A stretch of DNA of 64,000 bases from Adiantum capillus-veneris (Eukaryota > Streptophyta > Polypodiopsida > Polypodiales > Pteridaceae), in NCBI GenBank assembly GCA_014529385.2, contig CM043947.1:126478891-126542890 (forward strand), written 5' to 3'. Position numbers and translations under genes: made by a program. The notes below the pieces were generated by a model. The model did not search any database. It was not told the origin of the DNA and saw nothing but the letters and a program-made list of their open reading frames with translations. Shown here piece by piece: positions 43,996-55,812 of the stretch; within the stretch, counting starts at the first letter, position 1; each line of letters starts with the position of its first letter.

Positions 43996-44640
43996 TTAGA
44001 AAGGAAACCTTTGATTGTCTGTGAGTAATGACTCCCAAAGAAACCTCTCTCTGAAGTGTGGCTCCCGTTTCTCTACACTCCTCATCATACCAACTCTTTT
44101 GGGGCATGCTCCAAAACGGCATCTGTGCTCAGGCTGGCTGTGTGGGTATGCCTCTGTTGCTGCATCATTTAATGTCTCTATCAGTATCTGGGTAAGCTCC
44201 TCTAATGTAAGTCCCAGCTCCTCAATAGCTAAGTGTTTGTATATGCCATCGATGTAGACATAATTAGTCTCTAACGTGAAATTGTATTGGGTATGTGTGG
44301 ATGTTTGTGTCAATTGAGTTGTGCTGAACTGAAAAGATACAATAAACATGAGAAGGGCATGATCTTCCGCTACACCGATAGGCCTGGGCGTGACTGTAAA
44401 ATCTTGAATAGAGGATATAAAGTTGGGCCGAGCCAAAACATAATCAACTATGCTAGCCCCATACATGTGGAATCCCATGTCTATAAAATATTTTCCATAA
44501 CCCATGTTCTCCTCATCCTGCAAACACCTGGACAAACCAATATCACTGACATCCAATTCTCTCAACATCTCCTTTGAGGTATCGTAGAAGACTGTCTGAG
44601 AGTGGCCGGTCCTAGCATTGAAGTCCCCCAAAAGGATAGC
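43996..44640 (-). pseudogene. LINE EEP endonuclease, carboxy-terminal part
   Basis: 211 open codons starting at the MGDFNARTG motif (catalytic Asp/Asn), followed by GASIVDYVLARP and VAEDHALLMFIVSF (Asp-His pair). The amino-terminal half, upstream to 44.79 kb, is degraded. The endonuclease makes the target nick for target-primed reverse transcription. Confidence 0.85.
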
Positions 44641-44793
44641 ATCCCATCCCTAGAGAACTCCCAAATATCCTCATCCAAAATCATATAAGGTGAATGTCCC
44701 TTGGGGGATGCATAGTGAGATGTGCTTGGTGGAAAATAGCATATTGCGATGTAAAGTGGCCACCTGTCCCATCCTTCCCTTTCTTTCCCACTC

Positions 44794-45078
44794 TCAAGCC
44801 CCTATGTGAGTAGGTTCGGGGATGTTCATTTGTTTCATAAGTTCCTTAACTTCTTCTTCCACATTGTTAGTGTCTTTGAGACCAGTGACACGTACATGAA
44901 GAGCTCTTGTCTTTCTCTTTTGCTCCTCCTCCAAGGTCAAGTTAATGATGGTAGATGGGGGTGTGGTAGTAAACATTCCACCTTTTCCTTTTTTTTGCAG
45001 TCTCAATCCACTTCTCCGCTTCAAACCGCCTTCTTCTACGTTTGGAAGATCCTAGCTGGCCACGAGGAAGTTTCCCGT
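44794..45078 (-). pseudogene. LINE ORF1, second half
   Basis: The minus strand reads GLRLQKKGKGGMF, EEEQKRKTRALHVRVTGLKD and NNVEEEVKELMKQMNIPEPT, an RNA-recognition-motif-like start typical of plant L1 ORF1 proteins. The frame breaks off at the LTR insertion point (CCGT). The coiled-coil first half is at 53.68-54.2 kb. Confidence 0.7.
45075..45078. repeat. Target-site duplication CCGT (left)
   Basis: CCGT precedes TGTCGAGAAA here and follows CACGACA at 53680-53683. Confidence 0.75.
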
Positions 45079-45893
45079 TGTCGAGAAATTTGCGGTCTTG
45101 CCAGGAAAGCACCGGGCTTATGGCTGTGAGAGTTTGTGAGAGAACTCCAAAAAACTATATAAAGGGGTTAAACCATAGATGCCATGAAGACTAGGGTTTG
45201 GAAAGCAGTGCAATCAAAGAAGCCCCACTCTTTCTCTCTTGCACTCACACACACATAGAAAGAACACAAAAGAGAATGTCAAAATAACACAAAGATGAAA
45301 ACATCAAGGCTATGGTCATATCGTATCATGGGTAGTATGAAAGGGTTCATAGATGAGTTAATGGCATTCAATCTTGGCTGACCAGATAGGCTACGAATTG
45401 TTCTTTGGAATTGTAGTTTTGTGCCTACCATAATATATATATTTTGTCTAGTGGATTAATTGCGTGTACAAATCCTCTTGGTTCATAACAAGATAACTAC
45501 GCTTACGTCAAAAGAAAAGTTATAGTCTATGAGAGATAGTATGATGGGATATTGTGATAGAAGTATTTCATTGAGCCTTTCTGGGCCAAAGAGAAACACT
45601 ATACGTTGTTCAAAGTGTATTTTACAGCTAATCCATACGTTAATTCTAATAGATCGTACAGAGTGAAAGCGATAGAAATTATCATCATGTGGGTTATTCA
45701 TCTAGGATAGTATGTGAGAAATGTAGATATGAGAGAAGTGAGAGATGAGAAGTTTCCCTCCCAAGCCCTGTTCTTGCCCGTAGGCAATAAGGATACTGCG
45801 GGAAGAGATGTACCTGTAGCAAAGAGAACCTAGAATTTGTAGAGAGGATGAATTACTAAGAGTGAGAGAGATAGGTTTGGTTATGGATATGAG

Positions 45894-45932
<39 letters not shown>

Positions 45933-47098
45933 GATTAGAGATGAAAAAGAAAACAACAAGAAATCAAGAAAACATCAATGTAGAACAAATCTTACTTGAC
46001 AACCCTTCGGCACCATTATTGATGGTGAGAGAAGAAGAGGGGAGAACTCCACTTTGATTGATACGCCAACTGCAATACCTTCTTTGATTAGAGTTGATTT
46101 TCCAAGGATAGCGTACAAGAATGGCTAATCTTCCTCTAGGAGAAAGTGTAGACTTGGGCTTATGTTAATGGCTAAGTACAATTAGGCATTACTACTCACA
46201 CCCACAAGAATTCCTCTCATCAATGGCTTGAATGCTTGAGTTCTTCTCAAGGAAAAAACGGTCCCCTTTTATAGGTGAAGGGAACCCCCAAGGGTTTACA
46301 TAAGAAGAGAGGAGCCAGTGTGAACAGGAATTGGAAAAGTTGGAAATGAGCTGTCCCTGCATGATGTGGGCAGACTGGGGTCCAGTATTTTGATCATATC
46401 TCCTCAACCGTGGCTCCAAATAAAAAAGTAAAAATATGAACAGAAAATTCAGCTCCTTAGCTACGATTTTCATTTTAAAATTGTTTTCCAATTCGGATTG
46501 GAACCTTGTGTAAAAAAATCATCAAAATAGGGTCCATTTTTGGCAGCAAAATTCTTCCTGTGGTCCCCTTAGCCTCGACTTTCATTTGATTCCAAAGGAC
46601 ACCTCATGCCATATGAAAGCATGACATTGCTCCTTGATAAAGTTTTGTAATCATGCTTGCAATAATGCATTAAAATAAGTGTATCTTTGAAATCATGCCA
46701 CATAGTGTCCCACTAGGATTTGATTCCTTCGTAGTAGCTATTTAAAAAGAAATATAAGAAAAATATGAAAAATACATAGAATATATATATATTGGAGTTC
46801 ACCCTAGATATAGGATCTAGCTTTGGTGTGAGATGATAATGAGATAGAAGAAATAAAGAGTCAATGCTTTTTGCCCCAAGTTAAAGAGGCGGAGCTATTG
46901 ACTCTTTTCCCATAGTATTTTTTTTTGGTAAAGTAAGAATAGGTTACCCTTGAGATAAATAATAGGATGAGATAGAAAGAATATTATTATCCTTTAATAT
47001 GCATATGTAAATTATAGAAAATATAACTATGTATCTAAAAAGTTACAAGATAACTCTTGTAGCATGCGTTCCCACTATGTACATGTCACATCACGACA
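45079..47098 (-). repeat. 3' LTR of gag-only element (2020 bp)
   Basis: Starts TGTCGAGAAATTTGC and ends CATCACGACA. Near-identical to 51655-53679, with differences including AT-tract length (45896-45929 versus 52480-52502). Confidence 0.92.
45896..45929. repeat. (AT)n microsatellite in 3' LTR
   Basis: TA dinucleotide tract, longer than its counterpart at 52480-52502. Confidence 0.95.
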
Positions 47099-47113
47099 TC
47101 CACCCCCTCTAAA
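47099..47113 (-). other. Polypurine tract of gag-only element
   Basis: Minus-strand TTTAGAGGGGGTGGA directly abuts the 3' LTR. Confidence 0.85.
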
Positions 47114-47172
47114 CCTGCACATCCTCCGGCATGTGCCAGCCTCATGGTAACTTGTGAAAGCAATTGTATCCC

Positions 47173-47177
47173 CTGTC
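47173..47177. repeat. Target-site duplication CTGTC (left) of nested element
   Basis: CTGTC here and CTATC at 49262-49266, one transition apart, flank the small element. Confidence 0.7.
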
Positions 47178-47250
47178 TATTGGAACCTGAGGCTATGGTG
47201 GGTGTAGCCTGAGGCAAGCCATGGCGTGGATGATGAGCAACAGAAAGAAC

Positions 47251-47309
<59 letters not shown>

Positions 47310-47459
47310 ACACCACTAAAAATAACGCTATATGTTTTTGATTGATTGTAAGGCCTTATAAAGTAAAAATATGCCATGCAAACTATAAGTGGCCTGCATG
47401 CCTTGAGACTCGTTCTCACGGGCGTAGACATTATGGAATCCGGGCTTGCACACCCAACA
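47178..47459 (-). repeat. 3' LTR of nested element (282 bp)
   Basis: Ends CACACCCAACA. Contains a GA tract at 47252-47305. Confidence 0.9.
47252..47305. repeat. (GA)n in nested 3' LTR
   Basis: About 54 bases; the partner tract at 49013-49107 is about 95 bases. Confidence 0.95.
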
Positions 47460-47472
47460 ATCTCCCCCTCAA
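47460..47472 (-). other. Polypurine tract of nested element
   Basis: Minus-strand TTGAGGGGGAGAT directly before TGTTGGG. Confidence 0.8.
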
Positions 47473-48925
47473 GCCCGAACTGGATAAGCAACTCATGATA
47501 CCTGGAGTTTTTGGTGTACTCATCAACCGTGAGTTTTAGGTTCTCTCACAACCAAGGATTTTTGGTTTATCCATAACCTGGTGCTAGACAATAACCCCCC
47601 CTTGAACAGATAGGGTGTAGGCCAAAATATTTAGCTACCAAAAATATTGGAGTTTTTGGTTCACTGCCAAACCTTGGGTTTAAGGTGTACCCAGTAACCT
47701 CATGAGAAGCGGTAAAAACAGGCTGAGAACTGACAAAAATTGAGAGGTCTTACCACTTATCTGTGAGGTGGCAGTGTCTATATCCCGTACAAATTTTTTA
47801 TCATGGCATGACTGACAACAGATAAACTAAAAGAGGCTTTGACTGAAAAAGAGAATTTTGTTGACAAAAGACAAACCATAAGTCTATGACACTTAACAAG
47901 AAGAATAAAATTTTGGATTGTGTATATGTCAAGTGTTTTGAGCAAACCGTTGAAGGAGCTTTCCTTTCATGCTACATGAGCTTTGAATTTGAAGTCGTAT
48001 ACCACATTTTTGAAGCGAACATCCATGCATGACAGTTGATGCTGCATATAAAACAACATAGCTCCAAATCTCCGCTTTTTCATGTGCCTCGAGCACAACT
48101 CTGAAACAACCTTCAACACATCGCGAATTGAAATAGTTTGAAGACATCTCTGCCAATTGAAGAGGCATGCTTTAAGAGGTGATGAAGACTTCTCGAGCTT
48201 TATGTGCACTAGCACTAAGATTAAGTTACACACATGTATGAAGAGATTTTCCATGGTCACAAGAGCCTGGAGGAAGGGTTCATGGAGTCGTAGCTTCAAA
48301 CCGACCAATTTAATCCACTGAAGCTTGAGAATCACAGCTGTAAGGTAGGCTAAGAGGCCAAACAACATAGGCATAGGGTTGTCTACTCGAAGGAGCATCG
48401 AGCTCGGCATTTGCAAGGTATGAATGGCGTTATGTGTGAGTTATCACCCTGTGTGGGAACCCAAGTTTCAATAGGGGTGATGTAAGAAAATCCTTAATAT
48501 AAAAAAAAAACGAGTCTGCAGCTTAAAGACACAGCAGCGCAAAGTTTTGCCCGCCCTGCCAGCGCCAATAGACAAGAATTGGGTTATGCTCGGCCTCGTC
48601 TGCACGCTTGCTTCCCTCTGTGATTCCCTGTGTTGCGTGCTATAGTCGACCTTGCTCGATCTCTGGCAGCCTTTATTGCTCACGGGCTTGGCTAGTGCTG
48701 CCTTCACTGCTCACGGGCCTGGCTACGTCCGTTTGTTAGTCTTCCTTCTAGCCTGAGAGCTTGTTGCTCTGTGTAACTCCTAGAGCAGCACCTTGTGAAG
48801 GCTTTGGGTTCGCCAATCAGCCTGGGAATTGCCGCTTGCTAGCAGTGTTTTGAGAGGCCCGATTTGTCGGCTTACTACACGAACCACCTGCTATAGCGAG
48901 CACCGAACTGTCGAGGAGCTACCGC
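47473..48925 (-). other. Interior of nested element, no recognised protein
   Basis: A 150-codon open stretch (47967-48416, minus) with a Leu-rich sequence (LLRVDNPMPMLFGLLAYL, LKLRLHEPFLQALVTMENL) is present but not recognised as a retroelement protein. It may be a captured host fragment or chance. The right third (48.5-48.92 kb) is GC-richer non-coding sequence. Confidence 0.45.
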
Positions 48926-48937
48926 GCTCTGATACCA
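48926..48937 (-). other. Primer-binding site of nested element (initiator Met tRNA)
   Basis: Minus-strand TGGTATCAGAGC, an exact match to the plant initiator-Met complement, two bases from the 5' LTR. Confidence 0.92.
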
Positions 48938-48939
48938 GT

Positions 48940-49261
<322 letters not shown>

Positions 49262-49266
49262 CTATC
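49262..49266. repeat. Target-site duplication CTATC (right) of nested element
   Basis: See 47173-47177. Confidence 0.7.
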
Positions 49267-49550
49267 ATCCCATGACCTCCTCCAGGATCATATGGGTAAC
49301 TCAAAAACTTGTATTGTACTAAGCATTGAGATTCTCCGCATCTTTTAATTCCTCTTGGATCAGAAGGAATTGTTATATACATCTGTCTCCAAAACATCTG
49401 TAACAAATCTCCACTATGCGCAAAATCTTCATGACGAAGAGACATAAGTTCCTCATCATCCTCTTCAAAAAACACTTCCAGGGTTCCTGTAATATACTTG
49501 AAAGATTTTTGAAACTGCACTTCAACCTTCTCACCAACCTCTAAATCCAT
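49267..49550 (-). pseudogene. Short second ORF of gag-only element, split by nested insertion
   Basis: Starts at an ATG at 49550 (MDLEVGEKVEVQFQKSFKY), 25 bases beyond the stop of the large ORF. It reads VFFEEDDEELMSLRHEDF, LLQMFWRQMYITIPSDPRG and YKFLSYPYDPGGGHGM before the nested element begins. When that element and one target copy are removed the frame continues through 47177-47099 into the polypurine tract and LTR. The function is unknown. It may be a remnant of the carboxy end of an ancestral Pol, but no motif proves this. Confidence 0.5.
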
Positions 49551-49574
49551 ATGTACCTCTTTTGCATAGAAGTC

Positions 49575-51605
49575 TTAATTTGCATCTTCATTCTCAAAAG
49601 AATCCTCTAGATAGCCTTTCTCAACATCGAGAGAAACCTCAGAAATATGCATGGTAAACCTCTCATCAATTCTCTCAGCTGTTACCAAATACCTCTCCAG
49701 CTTTACATCATAAAACTTTGCATACCTCTCAAATATGGTGTCTAATTCCCTTTCCAAATCATCCTGGTAGGTATGCTCCCGGTCACTTGTAACCGACTGC
49801 TCAAAAACATCCTTGGAGTTAGTCTCTGACACAATATCTTCACCCCTTCTTCCTTTTTGACCCATCCCTAAATTATCTTCAACTGAATCATGTCTCCACT
49901 CATCTAGGGAGAACCCTTCTTCATTACATGACTCTGGTGTCAGCATAGAGATAGCATCCTCTTCTTGCTTCAAGGCATCACCATGTATACCCTTCATATC
50001 CATAGCAGATAGATGCTCACAGACCTGCTTGCAATTTATACCCTGTGACACAAGACCTAAATCCCTTTTATGCCTCAGATATTGTTTGCATACCTGCAGG
50101 CAACCGAAATTCTTAAAACCCTGTATAGTAGGCACTTTATGGAAAGCATCTTTATTTGCATCTTCACACAGATCAGAAATATCACCCCAATCACAGACCA
50201 TATCCGAAGAGGTTTCTTGCTCTTCTACTCTATCCTCTGATGTCCCTTCAACCTGTATAGCATTCCCAAATATTTCTCTATCTTTGATTTGTGAATCTTG
50301 AAGATTCATAGCTTCATCCACAGAACCCCAATCCTCATGCAGAGAATCTGCATCTGTCATTCCTGCAAACACGACTTCAAAAACGTCATCATCACGAATA
50401 GGCAATATTGCTGAAGACTCCAAACTTTGCATAACACCTTCCTCTACCATGAAATTGTGAAAGCTTGCTGCATCTAGCTCTAAATAAGGCACAATTTCAT
50501 GAGTCATCTGCATCACATCTGCTACCCCATATATACAAGACATACATATTACTCTGTCAATGCACTCCTCTTCTTCCACCTCGTCTAGCTGAGGTACTTC
50601 ACAATCCGCAATGCTACTAGCAGAGCTATACTCACTAAGGAAGATATTTTCAGTCACCCCTTCTAAATTAGCACTTTCGCAGCTAGGCATATCCATTTGG
50701 GTAGTACCACATGCATCAAACTCGCATAGGAAAGCATTGATAATGACTTCTTCATCCTGGTATATGTCTTCAGCATAGGCATCCGGCTCTTCTAAACTTG
50801 GTGAAAGTTCCTGGATCTGCTCAAAAGTAGATTGTAGCACATCACTAAAATAGCCGTCTTCCACCTTTTTTCCCTTCACATCCTCTGTCAAAACCATAGC
50901 ATCCTCATCCTTGTATATACACTCATGTGAATCTTCAAACGAATCAAAAGGAGCGTCCAAATCATCTATCATAGCCGACGAGTTTGCATCATCCTCTAAG
51001 TCGCTTTGAGCCATTTCAGGCGCTTGGATAGCATCATGAGAGTCATTATCTTGAGATACAAAGGTTACAAGACCCAAACGTGCATAAATAGCTTCCACTA
51101 TGTTTGCTTCATCTGCATACAATAAATTTGCCTCTTGCAAAAGATATGCATCTATTACTGCTTCTAAATTAGCCTGTACGGGTGTGTTGACACTTGCATG
51201 GCTTACAGGAGACACCAACTCTAGCTGGTCACATCCACTTCCACTCTGCTCCATCTCTTGGTCTTGAAGTTCCAAGCATATCTGTGTTATAGCTGTAGAA
51301 AACTCACCCCAGTTGCTTGCATATACACTTGCATAGTCTTGAACTTGGTGCTTGAAATCATCACTCACAAGTTCAACAAATGCTGCAATCATCCGAGCTT
51401 CTGGAATTGCTTGAAGCCTCATCTCTGTCACATAGCACTCAAGATATCCTTCTGGATCATAGCCTTTGAATATATTAAGCTCATTATATACGGATTGCCT
51501 AGCACTTTCAATCGCTTTTTGAATCCGGTCTTCTTCTTCAAGCCATTTGCATCTGTTTGCAAACTCTTTCATTTCAGCATATAGCTGCTCCACTTTGCTA
51601 GCCAT
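49575..51605 (-). CDS. Intact 676-residue gag-like acidic protein
   Basis: Starts at the ATG at 51605, about 50 bases inside the 5' LTR, and runs 676 codons without a stop. The amino-terminal 120 residues resemble a Gag core: MKEFANRCKWLEEEDRIQ, YNELNIFKGYDPEGYLECYV, MRLQAIPEARMIAAFVEL and YASNWGEFSTAITQICLEL (the Trp-x-x-Phe end of Gag). The remaining 550 residues are strongly acidic, rich in Asp, Glu and Ser, with Cys pairs but no zinc knuckle or protease site. The intact frame in an otherwise decayed region suggests a recent insertion or selection on the protein. It probably packages the element RNA, but this is inferred. Confidence 0.75.
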   Translation of the reverse strand: MASKVEQLYAEMKEFANRCKWLEEEDRIQKAIESARQSVYNELNIFKGYDPEGYLECYVTEMRLQAIPEARMIAAFVELVSDDFKHQVQDYASVYASNWGEFSTAITQICLELQDQEMEQSGSGCDQLELVSPVSHASVNTPVQANLEAVIDAYLLQEANLLYADEANIVEAIYARLGLVTFVSQDNDSHDAIQAPEMAQSDLEDDANSSAMIDDLDAPFDSFEDSHECIYKDEDAMVLTEDVKGKKVEDGYFSDVLQSTFEQIQELSPSLEEPDAYAEDIYQDEEVIINAFLCEFDACGTTQMDMPSCESANLEGVTENIFLSEYSSASSIADCEVPQLDEVEEEECIDRVICMSCIYGVADVMQMTHEIVPYLELDAASFHNFMVEEGVMQSLESSAILPIRDDDVFEVVFAGMTDADSLHEDWGSVDEAMNLQDSQIKDREIFGNAIQVEGTSEDRVEEQETSSDMVCDWGDISDLCEDANKDAFHKVPTIQGFKNFGCLQVCKQYLRHKRDLGLVSQGINCKQVCEHLSAMDMKGIHGDALKQEEDAISMLTPESCNEEGFSLDEWRHDSVEDNLGMGQKGRRGEDIVSETNSKDVFEQSVTSDREHTYQDDLERELDTIFERYAKFYDVKLERYLVTAERIDERFTMHISEVSLDVEKGYLEDSFENEDAN

Positions 51606-51629
51606 CTTTATGTACTCTCACCCCGGCTT

Positions 51630-51648
51630 GTTCACGTAGGGTTCACCA
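51630..51648 (-). other. Primer-binding site of gag-only element
   Basis: Minus-strand TGGTGAACCCTACGTGAAC lies six bases from the 5' LTR and begins with TGG as required to pair with a tRNA CCA end. The tRNA species was not identified. Confidence 0.65.
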
Positions 51649-51654
51649 AAAATA

Positions 51655-53679
51655 TGTCGAGAAATTTGCGGTCTTGCCAGGAAAGCATCGGGCTTATGGC
51701 TGTGAGAGTTTGTGAGAGAACTCCAAAAAACTATATGAAGGGGTTAAACCATAGATGCCATGAAGACTAGGGTTTGGAAAGCAGTGCAATCAAAGAAGCC
51801 CCACTCTTTCTCTCTTGCACTCACACACACATAGAAAGAACACAAAAGAGAATGTCAAAATAACACAAAGATGAAAACATCAAGGCTATGGTCATATCAT
51901 ATCATGGGTAGTATGAAAGGGTTAATATATGAGTTAATGGCATTCAATTTTGGATGACCAAATAGGCTACGAATTGTTATTTGGAATTGTAGTTTTGTGC
52001 TTACCATAATATATATATTTTGTCTAGTGATTGGGATTAATTGCGTGTACAAATCCTCTTGGTTCATAGCAAGATAACTACGCTTATGTCAAAAGAAAAG
52101 TTATAGTCTATGAGAGGTAGTATGATGGGATCCGGTTATAGAAGTATTTCATTGAGCCTTTCTGGGGCCAAAGAGAAACACTATACGTTGTTCAAAGTGT
52201 ATTTTATGGCTAATCCATACATTAATTCTAATAGATCGTACAGAGTGAAAACGATAGAAATTATCATCATGTGGGTTATTCATCTAGGATAGTATGTGAG
52301 AAATGTAGATATGAGAGAAGTGAGAGATGAGAAGTTTCCCTTCCAAGCCCTATTCTTGCCCGTAGGCAATAAGGATACTGCGGGGAGAGATGTACCTGTA
52401 GCAAAGAGAACCTAGAATTTGTAGAGAGGATGAATTACTAAGAGTGAGAGAGATAGGTTTGGTTATGGATATGAGATAATATATATATATATATATATAT
52501 ATGTTGGATTAGAGATGAAAAAGAAAACAACAAGAAATCAAGAAAACATCAATGTAGAACACATCTTACTTGACAACCCTTTGGCACCATTATTGATGGA
52601 GAGAGAAGAAGAGGGGAGAAATCCACTTTGATTGATACGCCAACTGCAAGACCTTCTTTGATTAGAGTTGATCTTCCAAGGATAGCGTATAAGAATGGCT
52701 AATCTTCCTCTAGGAGAAAGTGTAGACTTGGGCTTATGTTAATGGCTAAGTACAATTAGGCATTACTACTCACTCCCTCAAGAATTTCTCTTATCAATGG
52801 CTTGAATGCTTGAGTTCTTCTCAAGGAAAAAAAGGTCCCCTTTTATAGGTGAAGGGAACCCCCAAGGGTTTACACAAGAAGAGAGGAGCCAGTGTGAACA
52901 GGAATTGGAAAAGTTGGAAATGAGCTGTCCCTGCATGATGTGGGCAGACTGGGGTCCAGTATTTTGATCATATCTCCTCAACCGTGGCTCCAAATAAAAA
53001 AGTAAAAATATGAACAGAAAATTCAGCTCCTTAGCTACGATTTTCATTTTAAAATCGTTTTCCAATTCAGATTGGAACCTTGTGTAAAAAAATCATCAAA
53101 ATAGGGTCCATTTCTGGCAGCAAAAGTCTTCCTGTGGTCCCCTTAGCCTCGACTTTCATTTGATTCCAAAGGACACCTCATGCCATATGAAAGCATGACA
53201 TTGCTCCTTGATAAAGTTTTGTAATCATGCTTGCAATAATGCATTAAAATAAGTGTATCTTTGAAATCATGCTACCTAGTGTCCCACTAGGATTTGATTC
53301 CCTCCTAGTAGCTATTTAAAAAGAAATATAAGAAAAATATGAAAAATACATAGAATATATATATATATATATTGGAGTTTACCCTAGATATAGGATTTAG
53401 CTAGGGTGTGAGATGATAATGAGATAGTAGAAATAAAGAATCAATGCTTTTTGCCCCAAGTTAAAGAGGCGGAGCTATTGACGCTTTTCCCATAGTATTT
53501 TTTTTATGGTAAAGTAAGAAAAGGTTACCCTTGAGATAAATAATAAGATGAGATAGAAAGCATATTATTATACTTAAATATGCATATGTACATTATAGAA
53601 AATATAACTATGTATCTAAAAAGTTACAAGATAACTCTTGTAGCATGTGTTCCCACTATGTACGTGTCACAGCACGACA
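51655..53679 (-). repeat. 5' LTR of gag-only element (2025 bp)
   Basis: Pairs with 45079-47098; termini TGTCG and CGACA. Confidence 0.92.
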
Positions 53680-53683
53680 CCGT
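53680..53683. repeat. Target-site duplication CCGT (right)
   Basis: See 45075-45078. Confidence 0.75.
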
Positions 53684-54198
53684 GTTTTTTGTTGCACCTC
53701 CTCCTTAAGAGTTTTTACCTGCTCTTTGATATTGTTCAATTCCTCGATCAGTTTTGGCTGGTCATATTTAGCATTTTTTAATTTATTTCTACACTCTGCA
53801 AATTCTCTCTTGAGTTCTTCAATCAGGGCATCCCTTTCACTCATATGCATCTCCATCTCTAATTTCCAAACTGCAAAAGTGGTTGTTGTTGCATCATGCG
53901 ACCTCTATTTTTTCCCTCATTCTTTTTTGCATTTTTGCTGTCAGTTTGTCATACCACTAGACTTTGCATTACTCCTTGGCTTTGACAAATCGTTTTTCCA
54001 TGTCTGCTCTCATGAGGTTGACTTCAACCCGAATCATCATCTGAACCTTTTCATACATGGTTTCAGCCTTGATGTTGTTGAGCTTGCTTTCTCTCATAGA
54101 GTTCGATGACAACACACTATCTTGCATATTCCGCCAGAAGCCGTCACCTTGGGTAGGGTCTAGTAGTCATCACCCTCTTCATCCATAAGTGGATCCAT
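53680..54198 (-). pseudogene. LINE ORF1, first half (coiled coil)
   Basis: From an ATG at 54198 (MDPLMDEEGDDY) the minus strand can be followed, with a frameshift near 54150 and stops near 53950, through NSMRESKLNNIKAETMYEKV and VEVNLMRADMEKRFVKAKE. It then reaches the coiled-coil stretch at 53856-53680 (SERDALIEELKREFAECRNK, EELNNIKEQVKTLKEEVQQK). A coiled coil followed by an RNA-binding domain (44794-45078) is the plant L1 ORF1 plan. The LTR element interrupts between the two. Confidence 0.75.
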
Positions 54199-54561
<363 letters not shown>

Positions 54562-54650
54562 GGGGGGGGGAGAGAAAGAGAGAGAGATTGTTGACTTGAA
54601 GAAACTCTGAAGCGTGGATCAAGGTTTCATGTAGCAGTCTATCGCACATT

Positions 54651-54652
<2 letters not shown>

Positions 54653-54719
<67 letters not shown>
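54653..54719. repeat. (GA)n microsatellite
   Basis: About 66 bases of GA. Confidence 0.95.
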
Positions 54720-54723
<4 letters not shown>

Positions 54724-54792
54724 CGCCTTTGTAGGTGCATTGAGAGGAGAGAGGGAGAGTGGGTGTTGTATGAAGTACTTGACCACATGACA

Positions 54793-54826
54793 TGGGTGTG
54801 TGTTGTGTGTGTGTGTGTGTGTGTGC
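54793..54826. repeat. (GT)n microsatellite
   Basis: TGTGTGTTG followed by an uninterrupted GT run. Confidence 0.9.
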
Positions 54827-55812
54827 GTGCATTGTGTGGTAGCGTGCCTTTTGTTGTATTGCATGGCATTCATAAGGCATCTTACCACACAATGTGAGTG
54901 TGTGTAGCAGGCTACAGTTTCACTTTCATAGGACACATAGTTAGTACAGTTGGTCTGGTCTGGTTCCCACTAGACAGACTCTCTGGGTTGGGTAGTGACA
55001 AGTGGTAGGGATACGGACGGTGGGTCTAGTGGACATCGTGGCCAGGTCACCACCACTACTTTGTTTGAATATAGACTTAGATGGCTGATATTTATGAGCC
55101 GTTGGTGGATCTTTATGATGGGACATATGAGTAGTAGTTGTTGGGTCATCATTATCATCTTCTTCATATATGATCCAGTGTCGTTTTCTAGAGTGAGTTT
55201 ATACACAGCACGTCTACACCATCCCTGCACATCTGAGCACATCTGAGCCTTGACACCCCCGTTGTACCTGTGAGTTCTAGGCTGGAGCTGAGTGTGCTGC
55301 CACGCCAAAGTTTTTATCAGTTCTTTGAGATATTCGAGTCCATATGTTCTAGTCTGCTGCTTTATCTCTATGTTGATCAGAGCTTATCTATTGTTTCCTT
55401 TATTTTCAGTCTGTTTTGAATGAGATGTCACACACATTTCACTGAGAAGCACCCAGTGTATAGAGCACGACACACTATCCATGCTATAGGTGCTCTCATT
55501 TTTGACACGCCTGGTGGGACCTCAACTAAAGTCTCACTCTCTGTTGAGGTGCAAATCGAGGAGCTAGCTGGGTTTTACCTAGCCTCACCTACTTCGCCTT
55601 GCCCAGTGAGCCTACTGGTCTGGTCCTCTCGTCCTGCTAGTCTGGTCCTCTCTCTCCTTGGTCCGACCAGCTCTCGTCCTGGTCTAGTCCTTCCTCGTCC
55701 CTAGTCCAGCCAGGTGGTCTAGTCACTCGCCCTAGTCTAGTAGAGTCTAAAGCCGTGTTCAGCTAGTTAAAGGTCTTCTTGCCCAAAGCTTGGTTGGGTT
55801 TTTGTTCATTGC
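54827..55812. other. Region without a supported gene
   Basis: Non-coding. At 55610-55740 there are several imperfect copies of CTAGTCTGGTCC. It may be the leader or LTR of the gag element that follows, but no matching partner repeat was found. Confidence 0.4.
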
